A stretch of DNA of 64,000 nt from Pteria penguin (taxonomy: Eukaryota > Mollusca > Bivalvia > Pterioida > Pteriidae): NCBI GenBank assembly GCA_035048485.1, contig CM068586.1, forward strand, positions 49,200,715 through 49,264,714. Reading direction: 5' to 3'. The translations under genes were made by a program, and so were the position numbers. Below are positions 52,571 through 64,000 of this stretch, in pieces. Below the pieces are notes generated by a model. It ran no database searches. It was not told the DNA's origin and saw nothing but the letters and a program-made list of their open reading frames with translations. Numbering within the stretch: the first letter of the stretch is position 1; the number at the start of each line of letters is the position of its first letter.

Positions 52571-55230
52571 GTTAGCAGTGCCGTATTTTTTTTTTTTTTT
52601 TTATTTCATTCTGATCTAAATAATCATAATGATATACTTCTCTTCTATTTATTATAGAGAATTTTCACTGAGTGAGATGATGCCGCTTAAGCGTCCTTCA
52701 CTTTAATGGAAGAAGATACAGTGTAAATTTATTGGAGTTACCTCCCGTAGTCAGCCATACTTGGGGTCAAACTAGATTTTTATTCAGAGTATTACCGATT
52801 TTAAAACTTTCAATTCGGGAGGGTTTTCACAACTTTGCACCAAAATTGACACTTTTGAAATAGATTATATCTTAATATTTATTGGTTTGTAAGCAATTTA
52901 TATTTTCAAAGATAATTTTGAAGAAATTCAAACTCCATTTTTGTTAATTAAAGCTCAAAACTTCACATTTTGACCCACAAAATGACTGACAATGGGAGAT
53001 AACTTCTGTGAATTTTTCACTCAGTGAAAACTATGTATTGATATTTAACATACAGTATGATAACTTAACCTTAATTGATTATTTTAATCGATTATACATA
53101 TCTGGCAGTCTGCTAACAATGAAACATGATATGATCAGTTAATAAAACTTAGTCTAACTTCTAAGAAAATGTATTAAATTGATTGGTTAATGCCAACCAT
53201 TGAAAATTATATGATTTTATAGCAAATTTGAAAACACAAGCATGCTATCCCCATTCTGATGCAAACTGTCTACACAGCATTTTTGAAGTCTACAGATATG
53301 GAGAAGTCAAACAGCTGATTGTGCCCATTTACTTATATGCGTCTTATGCGCACACACTACAAAATACATCGCATTTTGCAGTAAATGTCTTATATGAATA
53401 ATAAAAATGTATGAATGAACTGAAACAATATTATCATCAACATGTTGCTCTCAGTAACGTTTGGGTCGTTTGCATGGGTTAGTCTTAATCTAACCTCATG
53501 AATACTATCTAGCCTACCTGGGATAAAATCCCATCATCCCTCTCAGAGTGTACACATGTTTGAATCATTCTCTTGTCTAATATTTTCTGTAAGCTAAATC
53601 CGTCTGAAAATTTCCGTATAGTAAAAATATCTTGTTGGATCCACTAGAGTTCGATCCAGGCGTGTTCTCGAGATCCGCCATATATTGTTTATATTGACAA
53701 GAATCCGTAATACAACTTAAAATTTTGTGGCGTGTACTCAAGTATTGACATACCTGAAATTTACTAATTTACTTTCATCATCCAATGAAATTTCGTGTTA
53801 CTTATATGTATGCTTTAGAATATATTTTTATCAGAGAGCATTTATGACACAGTTCATTTACATTTATTTTCAAGTTTATCTTTTTTCTTCATATACTTTG
53901 GAAGTATTTAAATCATAGTTCATTTGAGGAAGTTTCGAATAGAATCCATTACCTAAATCGAACTGGTTATTATTTGTTAGTGGTAGTTCATTTGGAAATG
54001 TGTCTAGGAATTGTTTTAAATTTTTCGGTTTGTGGTTAATTCTAATTTTATTTCTTTTATCCTTTTTAAGAAATCTTCTATATTTTCTACTGATTTTGCC
54101 TCCTCAAAAATATTCATAATTCTCTACATTCACTTTTAGTCTAATTATCTCTTTTACTGAATTTATTTTGAGATATGTTGTGAATGTTAATTACTTACCG
54201 TGTTGTTTAAAGTCCTTCTTAAAAGTTTGAGTCATCTGTTTTTGCACTATGGATTTTAATTGACTGCGTCCTAGATTTATAAACTCTTTAACCCTCTGAT
54301 TTTTATTTAAGGTATTTGAGATTTGAATATCTTCTTTTCTATCAACATCACATGTTCTCAACTATTAAAAGTGGTTGTTTTGTAATAGTAAATTAATAGC
54401 TTTGTTATATTGTTCTACTCAAATATTATAAGAGAATAAACAGATTTGATTATGTTATTTTCATGTGTGACAAGAATAAAAATTATTTTTGCATTAAAAA
54501 GCATTCATGCAGCCTTAATTTCACACACAGTCGCCCATTCCCTCCCATTGACCATTTGACATAGATATGATTCATTCATGATCCATCACACTGATTATAA
54601 AATGATAAAATTATACACATATATTCAGCAATGAATTTTTAAGGAAAATCAATCATTTTCTGTTCATTTGAAACGCAAAGTTAATTATCATTTTCATTTG
54701 CCACTCTTTCACGATATTTTCACAATACGTAGAAACCTTCATTCCATTTCCATAACGAATGCATCAGCATACGTTCTTTTCTCCTTTTTTTTCTTTTTGG
54801 CCACTTAGATGGACCATAACTGACAGGGTTTTAGACTGAATTATTGGTGAATGACATTTTACCTGAAATTGTATCAGATAGCAATTCAAAAAATGTAATT
54901 ACCAATATATTTTAAACCTATTTAGACTTGTATACCAGTTGAAACCGACAATCTTTGATTGTTTTCTGTTAGGCTCAATAAGCCATACAGTAGCGAAACA
55001 CGATCTCTGACGTCACGAATTCACGTCATAGATTCTCATAATTTTATTAGGAGAAAACTCTAGAGGATGTCTACTCGAAATTCTTTGGATCTATACAAGT
55101 GCTTCTATTTATCAATTTCGATTTATAGCAATTTATATCTTGTAATTCATTTTAAGTGATGATTTCTTTTTAAAATTCTTTATGATTATTTCATTGTATT
55201 TTGATAACTAAGAGACACCGTTTAGATTCT
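52571..55230. other. 2.6 kb intergenic, nothing recognised
   Basis: AT-rich with a poly-T run at 52587-52602. No ORF or splice-supported exon seen. Confidence 0.35.
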
Positions 55231-55392
55231 CGACTTATAGCAGTTTGGGTTTATCACTGCTCTTCAAAAATTTATATATTTTGAGAATTCCAATCATTTG
55301 GCCACGAGCATCACTGAAGAGACATAAGTTGTCGAAATGCACATATGGTGCACTAAATGATACGGTATATATGTTCTATATTTATTGTAAAC
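55231..55392 (-). repeat. Dispersed repeat family R, partial copy
   Basis: Minus-strand match: GCATATGTGCATTTCGACAAC-type block (shorter core CATTTCGACAACTTATG), CTCTTCAGTGATGCTCGTGG and the TATATGTTCTATATTTATT end. Confidence 0.75.
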
Positions 55393-56228
55393 AAATATGG
55401 TGGCGTTTCAGCTGACGAAATGTGAAGTAATTAGTATACAGGATTTTTTTCATTACACTATTTTTTATTTTCTTTTTGCTTAATTTTCTTATCGTTGGAG
55501 GATTTCGTCCCGGCGGAACGACGTCCCTATTATTCTATACCCAAGAACCGTTTTGTTGATCTATATGTATATATGAGGGCTAATTGATATGTTATGAGCC
55601 TTATATTGAAGGATGTGAATTTTTTCGGACACGTTGCACTATCTTTCAATATAATTCCCTTCAGTACCTATACCCTTTTGCCAGCGGTGTTTAAGGGCCT
55701 TAATGCCTCTTTTAAAGAGTTGCTTTTCTTGGCTGTTCAGAAAGTCATCCACTGTAGGCATTACATGTACGTCATCATCGGACTGAAAGTGGGTGCCGGA
55801 AACAGCTGTTTTCATTTTGGAAATAGATAAAAGTCCGATTTAGCAAAATCAGGTAAATAAGGTGGATTCTTAATAGATTTAAAGCCACAATCGTAAATGG
55901 CAGCCATAGCAATGACAGACTGTGAACAGGAACATTGTCTTGATGGAACAACACAACTTTAGTGAGCTTTCTGCGTCGCTAAATTTTAATATTTTCCAGT
56001 AACTGTGCAAGAAATGGACCATGGTATGTGCTATCGATTTTTGTCCATTTTGTAGATAATCTATCAGCAGAATATAATCAGCATCCATGATAACCTTCCC
56101 AACTGATGTAATAGTCCTTGTCCTCTTTTGTGGGGGTGAGCCAGGGTGCTTCCATTATTTAGATTGTTGTTTGGCCCCTTTGGTAAAATGATGGACCTAT
56201 GTTTCATCCATAGTGACAAATCTTATAC

Positions 56229-57104
56229 AAAATTTATAATTACAAAGGGTTTCTACAGTGTCTTGATCTTAGCAACTCTGCATGCCATCCTCAACCATGT
56301 GCATGTTCCTCATCTAATTTTGTATATTCTCCTTGTGGCCATGTCATCACTGGTGATCTTGATATTGTTAAAGACACTAAATTAAGAGAACTTTTACTTA
56401 AAGGTCCAAAATACAGGGAACCCAGATCATTCACATGGACCCAAAATTTTGAGAATATTATGAACTGCTGCGAGGAATATGCCACGAGATGGGCAAAAAG
56501 AGAAGAAGTACAGGTCGACACTCTTTCGGAATGGATAAAATCTATTGCAGTACTGCTGAGATCAAAAATTAAAAAATTACAAGGCTCTGTAAACACCAGA
56601 TTCGAATCTATTTTTAAAGATCCTAATGTTGTTAGAGAACTTACCTTTCTCCAAGAACATTATATCATTACACCAGCAGATAAAGCGTCTAATAATTATA
56701 CATTTACTTGTAAGAAATATTACTTTGACAGCCTAGTGAAAGAATTAGGATTAAATTCAGCTCCAGGAAACCCTACTTATACTCTCACGAACTTTATGGT
56801 TTCGGAAGTACTTGAGAATCATAAATCTATCCTCAATACGTTTGGTATTGACACAAATAAATTAAATTTAGAGCTTCCATATTTGTACTGCATTCCCAAA
56901 ATCTACAAAAATCCTTACAAACAACGCTTTATCGCTGGTTCCTCGAAGTGTTCCACAAAATCGTTATCGACTCTACTCACAAAAATATTATCAGAAATTA
57001 AATCTGGCCTTCATAGATATTGCGAAACAGTATATTCCAGAAGTGGAATTAATCAAATGTGGATCTTTAAAAATTCAAAAGAGTTATTAGAATATCTAAA
57101 ATAA
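56229..57104 (+). pseudogene. Naiad-A ORF, CxC linker and RT fingers segment
   Basis: About 292 codons without a stop, in frame with the Met at 56460. Covers CxC, TGDL, the long alpha-helical insertion and RT motifs 1-2 (LPYLYCIPKIYKNPYKQRF). Ends at TAA in LLEYLK, where related copies would read on into motif A. Confidence 0.85.
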
Positions 57105-57403
57105 AAAAGTTTTACTAAAATTCACTCCATCAAGTCTTTTGACTTTTCGACTTTTACACAACGATCCCTCATCAGAAATTAAAAGACAGATAAGCGGAAA
57201 TTGTTCAAAATGCATTTACTAGTGATAACGGAAGTCGCAAATTCAAATATATAGTTATAGTCCATAATAAAACTTACTTTGTTAGGGAAAATTCTGATTC
57301 CAAAAATAAATACACTGAAACAGCTCTCATCCAGATGTTGAACTTTCTTATCGATAACATTTTTGTAGTGTTTGAAGGTAAGGTTTTCTAACAAATTGTC
57401 GGC

Positions 57404-57889
57404 ATTCCAATGGGCACTAACTGTGCTCCTCTTCTGGCTGACATATTCCTTTACTCAAACGAAGCTGAATTCATTCAGTCTTTGCTTTCGCAAGGGAAAA
57501 AAAAAGAATTGGCTCTTGGCTTCAATTTTACTTACAGATATATAGATGACTTGCTTTCACTTAATAATCCTTCGTTCGCGGATTACCTTAGCATCATTTA
57601 TCCAAGTGAACTGGAGGCCAAAGAAACTACAAAAAGTAGTAATTCTACTTCGTATTTAGATATTATGTTGTCTTTCGACATTAATGGTCAATTGAACACC
57701 TCGCTCTATGACAAACGTGACGATTTCCATTTCGCTATCACAAACTTTCCTTTCATATGTAGCAACATTCCATCATCGCCCGCATACAGCGTATTCATAT
57801 TTCAGTTAACACGTTATTTCAGAGCATGTTCAAATTACAATGACATTGTTCTGAGGGCTATGCGACTTTCAGTTAAGCTGCTCAACTAG
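57404..57889 (+). pseudogene. Naiad-A ORF, RT palm and thumb segment
   Basis: Contains motif B (GIPMGTNCAPLLADIF), YIDD, the SYLDIMLSFDI region and thumb. It ends at a TAG that replaces the Gln codon of LLNQGY in other copies. Downstream sequence stays open in that frame to the usual TGA at 58004. Confidence 0.85.
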
Positions 57890-58959
57890 GGTTATATATG
57901 TGCTAGACTAGCAACGTCACTGAGGAAGTTCTACGGTCGTTACGAGACTCTTATTACTCCATATGATATCTCGTTATCCAGACTTTTAAATGATATTCTG
58001 GACTGAGACCGATTCCGATCATTTTACATAGATTTGACACCTTCTATATTAGAAGGTTACCTACTTTGAGTTCTCCATATATAAATACATATGGAATTTA
58101 CACGATTTGACTCTTTCTACTGGGTATATGTGACGGGTGTTGCTAGCAAGCAGGAGATGCTCACTCTCCCCGGGCACCTGATCTCACTCCATCACAGGGG
58201 TTCACATATGCTCTTCAAGTAGACATATTTTGTTATTTTCCACTTGGTTTTCATTTTCACTGATTTTGTATGTCCTCTGGTTTCATGATGTTTAGACTTA
58301 CGGTTTGGATTTATCCATCATCTTTACACTCTAAAGAAAGTTGGCAGGATTTTCCTAAACAATGTAAAGATTAGCACGCGATAACGTGCACCTGGGATGC
58401 TTCTGATGAACTGTAAGAACTTTTCGTACCCAATGGGCCGAAAGCTTTCTCATTGCAAAATCCTCTGTCAGAATAGAATGTTCCCTTTCGTATGGAATGC
58501 CAACTGTACTATATATCTTTCTGTAACTTGTTTGTTAGTCATAATAATATCATGGACTTTAATTACTATTTCTGGGGTTACAACTGTGACAGACCTTCCA
58601 GGACGGGGTCATCCTCAAGGCTCTGGATGCTGTGCTTAAATTCTGCCACCCACCTTTTCACTGTAGCATTTGAAGGGACATCTTTCCATAGTGTTGCTAC
58701 CATATCATTATGGATATCTTTAGGCGTTAAACATTTAATGCAAATATTGGATCACTGTGCTTTCACTGATTTTGTCCATTTTGTAAAAGCCACTTGGCTT
58801 GTTTACTTTAGAGTGCTACCTCGTCGATATAAACTGTCCAAATAAGACCAGTCCTTGTGTATACGGCCTTATATAGTCAGGGTATAGTAGGATTTTAAAA
58901 GAACATCCCTGCGTACTCCCTTCAATATGAGGCCCACAGCGTATAAATCAGCCTTCATA

Positions 58960-59890
58960 AGAGAAGAAATTAATTATACCGAACTTGAACTCCATTTCAA
59001 ATACTGTTAAACAGATTACAGGGTCAGGGAAAGAAGCTACTGAAAAACAGCGAACTAGTAGTTCGGACATCCTTCCAGATACCAGCATAACGAATAAACT
59101 CAAACGGAAACAGGACTGTTTAAACGAAAAGGTGAACAAAATGACTTTCATTTCATAGTACAAAACATAGTCAAGGAACTTATGCCCCAAATAATATCCG
59201 AAATTGAAGCTAAGGTGGTGAAAGGACCATTAACAGAGGAAATCAAGAACAAAGTCATGGCAGAAATAGAAAAAGATAGAAAGACGAACTTTCAAAATAA
59301 ATAAAGAGATTTTACCGAGCAGACAAGCGAAATCTGAAAAAGCTGATGGATCAATTGCGGACAGTCAATCACCTACATGAAAACGGAGTATCGCAAGCTG
59401 CAGAAATTTGGAAAATGACGAATAAGTAAACGAGTGCAGTAAAATGGTTCAAACAATGGCTAACTACAATCAGTAATATTCTCAAAGAATAATATAAATA
59501 TCCTGAACTGGCTAAAACGCCAAAAAAGAGAACCCTTGAGAAGAACTAGCGGCGCTATATTTGTTTAAAAACGTCAATGTGAACATCAACCCGGTTAAGA
59601 TTCTTGCAATTCATATGATTTCCAGTAACAACAGAGTACCGAGACCGATTATTGCGAAGTGCATACACGCCTAAACCAAGACCTTGATCATGAGAAAACG
59701 CCAACCTCTCAGAACCACGTTTTGTTTAATCGTATAACGCAATTGAACGCAGACCATATCAAAATATAAAAGGAAAAGAACAAAGTGCATTCCGCCTGGT
59801 ACTATGATAGCTTAGTTTTCATTATGGACGCCACCACAGTTTGATATTGTTCATGATACTGCGATAAAACTGAATGAAAGTGAATATATA
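58960..59890 (+). pseudogene. LINE ORF1-like relic
   Basis: Shifting frames gives ELMPQIISEIEAKVVKGPLT and IKNKVMAEIEKDRKTNFQNK (coiled-coil-like), then LENVNVNINPVKILAIHMIS, RVPRPIIAKC and LIMRKR, then ITQLNADHIKI and VHSAWYYDSLVF. The order coiled coil, then an AIHRI...PRPIIVKF-like block resembles the RNA-binding ORF1 proteins of CR1/L1-like LINEs. Heavily decayed; no ORF2 recognised after it. It starts right after the mariner end. Confidence 0.55.
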
Positions 59891-61669
59891 TGAACCCAAG
59901 ACAATTGCATGTAACCTAAAGCTAGAATTCGTTTAACTCCAGCAGAGCGATCTGCTTATTGAACTTAACATGTGTTTGTGTTGACAGTGTGTGTTTGTCA
60001 TGACATCTCAAAGATTCTTTTGACTTCATGTATCTGTCTGTGCATTGTGTGTTGTACATGGATATGAATAGGATTTAAACTGTTGTTATGGTCATTTCTC
60101 AGCTTTATTGTGCACTGAATTTTATTTATATATATACGAATAAAATACCAGTCTCATAGGAATATCTACTTTCAAATTAGACAAAAATTCTTCGAGTATC
60201 TGAGGAAACTAAGCACACCCACCTTACTCATATTTACATGTGTACTTGTTCTAAATATCAAGTCTTTCAACGACAAATTACAGGATATGATCGTTTCATA
60301 TTTTCTAAAACAACTGAAACAGCGAGGAAACGAAGGACAGAAGTTATAAATTCCTTTCAAAAACCCTTTAATAAGAGGATGTTCTTCGAATCAACACTTA
60401 ATTTTACTCTGTCTGATTGCAGATTTTGCAATATTAATGAATGGATATCTTTTATTTCGTTCATTTCGTAAGAAATTGCAGTATTTGGTATACAGATGTT
60501 TAATTTTCCGTCTATCATAGAATGATTTTTTATGTATACATTATATTGTTTTGTTGTATCCGGTTTCCAGGAGGCCATGATAATGTTTGTAACGTTGTTT
60601 TATGGAATTTCTCGGTTAGCATTATATCTCCTGATATCAAATATCCCAGCAGATTAAGATTTTTTTTTTTCAAATTTTCAACAAAGGTTGAATGAACAAA
60701 TTATATTACATGTACTACTTATTTAAATATAATAATAATATGACCAGGTATAACATACATCCTAATAAAGAAATAGTACCGTGTGTTTAATTGTACTTGT
60801 AACGAACCCTTCCCATGCAAATGTAAAAAGGGAAATGAGACATAAATAATTTAAATAGGTAATATTATCCTTTCTCAAATAGCAAGTGCCAAATTTAAAT
60901 ATCCCATAACGCGCCACACATCTGGAAAGCATGATGTTATTCATACACTTCACTGTACACAAATACACACCAGTTTAATCATTCATTTGTTCCCATATCT
61001 TTTGGAGTGTGCGAATGAGTAACATACAAACAGGAAACCAAATTGATGGAAAATAAAATCTTCATAATTATACATGAGCTTTAGATTACAATCCTAAACA
61101 GCGGGTGCATTTTGAGTAATATTTTTTTGTAAAGTGTGACACTCACTGAGCCTACAGATCACAGACGAATGAGGCAATTTTGAATAAAAGAGGAGTGGGG
61201 TTGTACCTATCACATACGTTGCCAGAAATGAAATATTCCTACAAGAGGGACAATGGTACCATCTAGGCCCTTTCTCAGGATCCACCAACGGAGAAACACC
61301 CATATGAAATACTCGTTCGATTCTAGATTGTGAGCTGGGATGGTATTGTACATTATTCTTAAGCCTTGTAACACATGTATCCACACTTCAGTAGCGATAT
61401 ATTGAACAACACAATGCAGTGTCTACATAATGGGAAAAGAAAACAAAATATTTTATAGATAATTTAATATACTCTGAAATTAAGATAAATAGATAATATT
61501 TAAATAAGAAAACACTAACCCAGTTGGTAAACTTACATCTATATTTAAACGATACTGTAGACTCCTGCAGTGTAAGGATCTTGAGTTACTAGAGGTACAT
61601 TTTGCAATATTATTAAATTACAACTTGTACATCGTTTCTCCATATCTCTCCATATACAAATGTAAAGAA
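59891..61669. other. 1.8 kb, nothing firm
   Basis: May begin with LINE 3' sequence. A 96-codon open frame on the minus strand (61094-61384, with YHCPSCRNISF) is unassigned. Confidence 0.35.
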
Positions 61670-62213
61670 AATCATGAAACCATATGACTTACAAAATCAG
61701 TGAAAATGAAAAACAAATGGAAAATAACAAAATATGTCTTCTTGAAGAGCATATATGAACCCCTGTGATGGAGTGAGATCAGGTGCCCGGGGAGAGTGAG
61801 CATCTCCTGCTTCCTAGCAACACCCGTCACATATACCCCGTAGAAAGAGTCAAATCGTGTGAATTCCATATGTATTTATATATGGAGAAGTCGAAGTAGG
61901 TAACCTTCTAGTATAGAAGGTGTCAAATCTGCGTAAAGTGATCGGAATCGGTCTCAGTCCAGAATATCATTTAAAAGTCTGGATAACGAGATATCATATG
62001 GAGTAATAAGAGTCTCGTAACGACCGTAGAACTTCCTCAGTGCTGTTGCTAGTCTAGCACATATATAACCCTGGTTATGCAGCTTAACTGAAAGTCGCCT
62101 AGCCCTCAGAACAAAGTCATTGTAATTTGAACAATCTCTGGAATAACGTATTAACTGAGATATGAATACGCCGTATGCGGGCGATGATGGAATGTTGCTA
62201 CTTATGAAAATCT
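61670..62213 (-). mobile_element. Naiad-like element, subfamily A, 5'-truncated (minus)
   Basis: The minus strand reads CSNIPSSPAYGVFISQLIRY, RLSVKLHNQGYICARL, RKFYGRYETLITPYDISLSR, stop, then the tail motif (61750-61835) and a shortened terminus. Insertion-site sequence ATGAAAATCTATC precedes it at 62214. Confidence 0.83.
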
Positions 62214-62624
62214 ATCTTACAAAGGCCGATTCGAGGTCTTTTCAAAATGACCTTTCTATACAGCCAATCAGAATTTGTGTTTGAATTCTGTCGGTGTTAT
62301 TTTGAATACTAATGATACATAAATACAAGTCGCGTTCTAATAAGATTGATGGATTTAGTCGGCTTTGAGCGTACAAAACACCAGGGCTACACAGTATGGG
62401 TTTTATCCTACTTATTTTATTTATGCATTCTTTTAATAAGTTATCACAGTTTTCAGGCGCTACGGAATTATGGAAGCACATACGGACGGACAGAGGAAAC
62501 GCTGCTTACACAGGACCTCTTACCTCAGAGAGAAAGTCAAGAAAGAGAGATATATTTTGGAAAATGTATTTGTTGTTTTCCACTCATAATGCTATACAAA
62601 ACCGTGCAGAAAATTCGACGCATT

Positions 62625-62830
62625 CAACGTTTCTAGTCGGAAAAAAGTCCGAAACACCTCGGCTCTTTATGGTGAAGAGCGAGCTTTAAGTATTTTGCCT
62701 TTCCTAATATTCCCGTGGTGATCCCCGTTTACCCTATTTACAACTCCTGGCCAAAAATTCGAAACACCTCGGCTTTTTATGGTGAAGGGCCTGCTTTAAG
62801 TGTGTTGTCTTTCCCAATATTCTTCTTTTT
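62625..62830 (+). repeat. Two-unit tandem duplication (about 112-bp period)
   Basis: GAAACACCTCGGCTCTTTATGG and CTTTAAGTATTTTGCCTTTCC-type blocks (shorter cores GAAACACCTCGGCT and CTTTAAGT) occur at 62651 and 62760. Confidence 0.8.
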
Positions 62831-63061
62831 GGGTATATACCCCTACAGTATTACAATTGCACCTGTTGGTCATATGAGATTTCTCATTCGAAATTTACCT
62901 GTACCAGGTATTGCAATGACCACTCACTTGGAGAGGACGTTAACTCATGATTCTTTTTCAACTACATCATACCGTGTGGAATTCTACGTTAACTTCAGCA
63001 CACATTTGCATGACATAAGTAAAATACTGTACGTTCACATTTACTGTGAAATATTGAATGA

Positions 63062-63290
63062 TATTTGCTTAACGTTACACCACGAATATTTCACGTATAT
63101 GGTGACGGCTTCTGCCTCATGCGGGGCATACAGATTTTGACCTTTGCAACGGACCCACCCGAAGCAGTGAGGGATCTTTAACTTTACAGATCCCTCATTG
63201 CTTGGGTGTGTGTAGCATTATAGAAAAATGCATCAAGCAGGTGCCGCCATCATGTTAGTGCAGTAATCGTGGAGTGGCATAAAACACAAA
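63062..63290. repeat. SINE body fragments, head to head
   Basis: 63062-63182 (minus) has GATCCCTCACTGCTTCGGG and TTTGACCTTTGCAACGGACC on the plus strand. 63187-63290 (plus) begins AGATCCCTCATTGCTTGGG. Both are from the tRNA-headed SINE family. Confidence 0.75.
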
Positions 63291-63552
63291 CAAAAACCAC
63301 TGTATTTTAACTATAAATGTTGGTTCGAAATACAGATCAATGGTGTCTTTAAATACCTAAAAAAATATAATAATAATAATTCTAATAATGATAATAATAA
63401 TAGCCTTCCTTTGGAATTCCCTACAGCGATAAAGTAAAGAGAAAGGAATCTGGAAAATGGAATAATAGGAAAATATGTTCTTACTGTTCAATATAGCGTC
63501 ATACCTAGAGTTTGCTCTTAAATATCACGTCAACTTGTTAACACTTTAAGGT

Positions 63553-63800
63553 GTAGGATTGATTGATTATAGTTTTACGTCTGTCCACCATTATTTCACG
63601 TATATGTTGACGGCACCTGCTTGATGCATTGCATACAAATTTATAACTTTGCAACGGACCCACCCGAACAGTGAGGGATCTTTTACGTGCCACGCTTACC
63701 GTGACACGGGACCTCGGTTTTTACTGTCTCATCCGAACGACAGAACACCATGTGCCCAGGGCGGGAACTGAACCCAGGACTTCTCGATCACGGGCCGAGT
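63553..63800 (-). mobile_element. tRNA-headed SINE, diverged copy (minus)
   Basis: Minus-strand order: GGGTTCAGTTCCCG (B-box-like), GATGAGACAGTAAAAACCGAGG, GATCCCTCACTGTTCGGG, CATATACGTGAAATAATGG, then a (CAAT)n tail (CAATCAATCC). The A-box part is lost or diverged. Confidence 0.78.
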
Positions 63801-64000
63801 AAGGTATAGGCATCCACTTGACATTCCAATGATGAAACATTAAGAAGTAAGAGCTGAGGCTCTAACCAGAGACCTATTGACCAACACTAAGCAAGGGAAC
63901 AATGACGGTAGGCCCGGTGTGAGCTATTATAATTTTTTTTTTTATTTTACGCTGTTTGTGTACAAAATCGAAAGAATAAAAATGACCTTTAAATAATATA
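63801..64000. other. Window end, nothing recognised
   Basis: AT-rich, poly-T at 63932-63943. Confidence 0.35.

Larger units (their letters stand above)
56229..58328 (+). mobile_element. Naiad-like element, subfamily A, best-preserved RT, inserted in mariner
   Basis: Starts KIYNYKGFLQC. Shows the CxC linker PCACSSSNF (CAC at 56298-56306), GHVITGDLD, LKGPKYREP, ITPADKASNNYTFTCKKYY, IPKIYKNPYKQRFIAGSS, FDFSTF (motif A, 57140), GIPMGTNCAPLLADIFLYS (motif B), YRYIDDLLSLNNPSFADYL (motif C), stop at 58004-58006, conserved tail (58130-58205), terminus at 58328. The GIY-YIG part is missing. Damage is limited to a handful of stops and shifts around 57105-57405 and one TAG at 57887-57889. Confidence 0.88.
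55574..58957 (-). mobile_element. Mariner transposon (minus) split by a Naiad
   Basis: Inverted ends: the left TGAGGGCTAATTGATATG and the right (reverse complement) TGAAGGCTGATTTATACG continue to ATATTGAAGG on both sides, about 80% alike over 46 bp; both are preceded by TA. Minus-strand transposase readings: KDIHNDMVATLWKDVPSNAT, VKRWVAEF and LEDDP (N-terminus, 58560-58760), ENPANFL then RFVTMDET (first catalytic Asp, split by the insertion), VLFHQDNVPVH (second Asp), NPPYLPDFAKSDFYLFP (third Asp), and RWQKGIGTEGNYIER with a stop near 55595. Frameshifts and stops make it inactive. Confidence 0.88.

Noticed and set aside
56291..56596. Minus-strand 101-aa frame
   Set aside because: Shadow of the Naiad-A CxC/RT ORF on the plus strand.
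58397..58845. Plus-strand frames of 80 and 117 aa
   Set aside because: Shadows of the minus-strand mariner transposase N-terminus.
61094..61384. 96-aa minus frame with a CPSC pair
   Set aside because: No family recognised and no second zinc-ligand pair; kept only as an unassigned note.
62346..63140. Several 90-140-aa plus-strand frames
   Set aside because: They overlap each other in different frames, cross a tandem duplication and end in a SINE fragment; likely chance.

Overview
The window is nuclear DNA of an animal, most likely a bivalve mollusc. The evidence is AT-rich DNA with long microsatellites, genes split by GT-AG introns, an IFI44-like immune GTPase (a family often expanded in bivalves), many Penelope-like retroelements of the domain-permuted 'Naiad' type, a tRNA-headed SINE family, mariner relics and tandem-repeat modules. 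The species cannot be named from sequence alone.

Two host genes can be assembled exon by exon with consistent phases. (1) An IFI44-like GTPase of about 254 residues on the minus strand: six exons from 11292 down to 1066, with P-loop, DVEG and THID motifs. (2) A six-exon gene on the plus strand from 11961 to 43067 encoding a 162-residue protein that I do not recognise; it includes two micro-exons of 24 and 27 nt. The two start codons face away from each other only 668 bp apart, so the genes form a divergent pair that may share a promoter and possibly a role (inference).

Most of the rest is mobile DNA in the introns of these genes and 3' of them. Intron 1 of the plus-strand gene holds a complete 4.37-kb CACTA-type element (12684-17054, 3-bp TSD, about 330-bp inverted repeats built from short repeats). 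Intron 3 (15.4 kb) holds a head-to-head pair of Naiad-like elements. One of these is split by a 3.07-kb DNA transposon with TA target duplication (26805-29873). A further Naiad copy (31036-33179) shows the order GIY-YIG endonuclease, then CxC linker, then reverse transcriptase. Intron 4 has a Naiad next to a (TA)n tract and another carrying a SINE. Intron 5 has a tRNA-SINE with a perfect 13-bp TSD.

The 3' third (43.1-64 kb) has no recognisable host gene. It holds a second, one-ended CACTA relative, more Naiad copies and tails, a tandem-repeat module (51.5-52.6 kb), a mariner element (55574-58957) interrupted by a Naiad (56229-58328), a decayed LINE ORF1-like region and SINE fragments. Two Naiad subfamilies are present, called A and B here. 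Two separate subfamily-B copies carry TGA exactly where subfamily A has a cysteine codon, which fits selenocysteine-encoding Naiads reported from clams.
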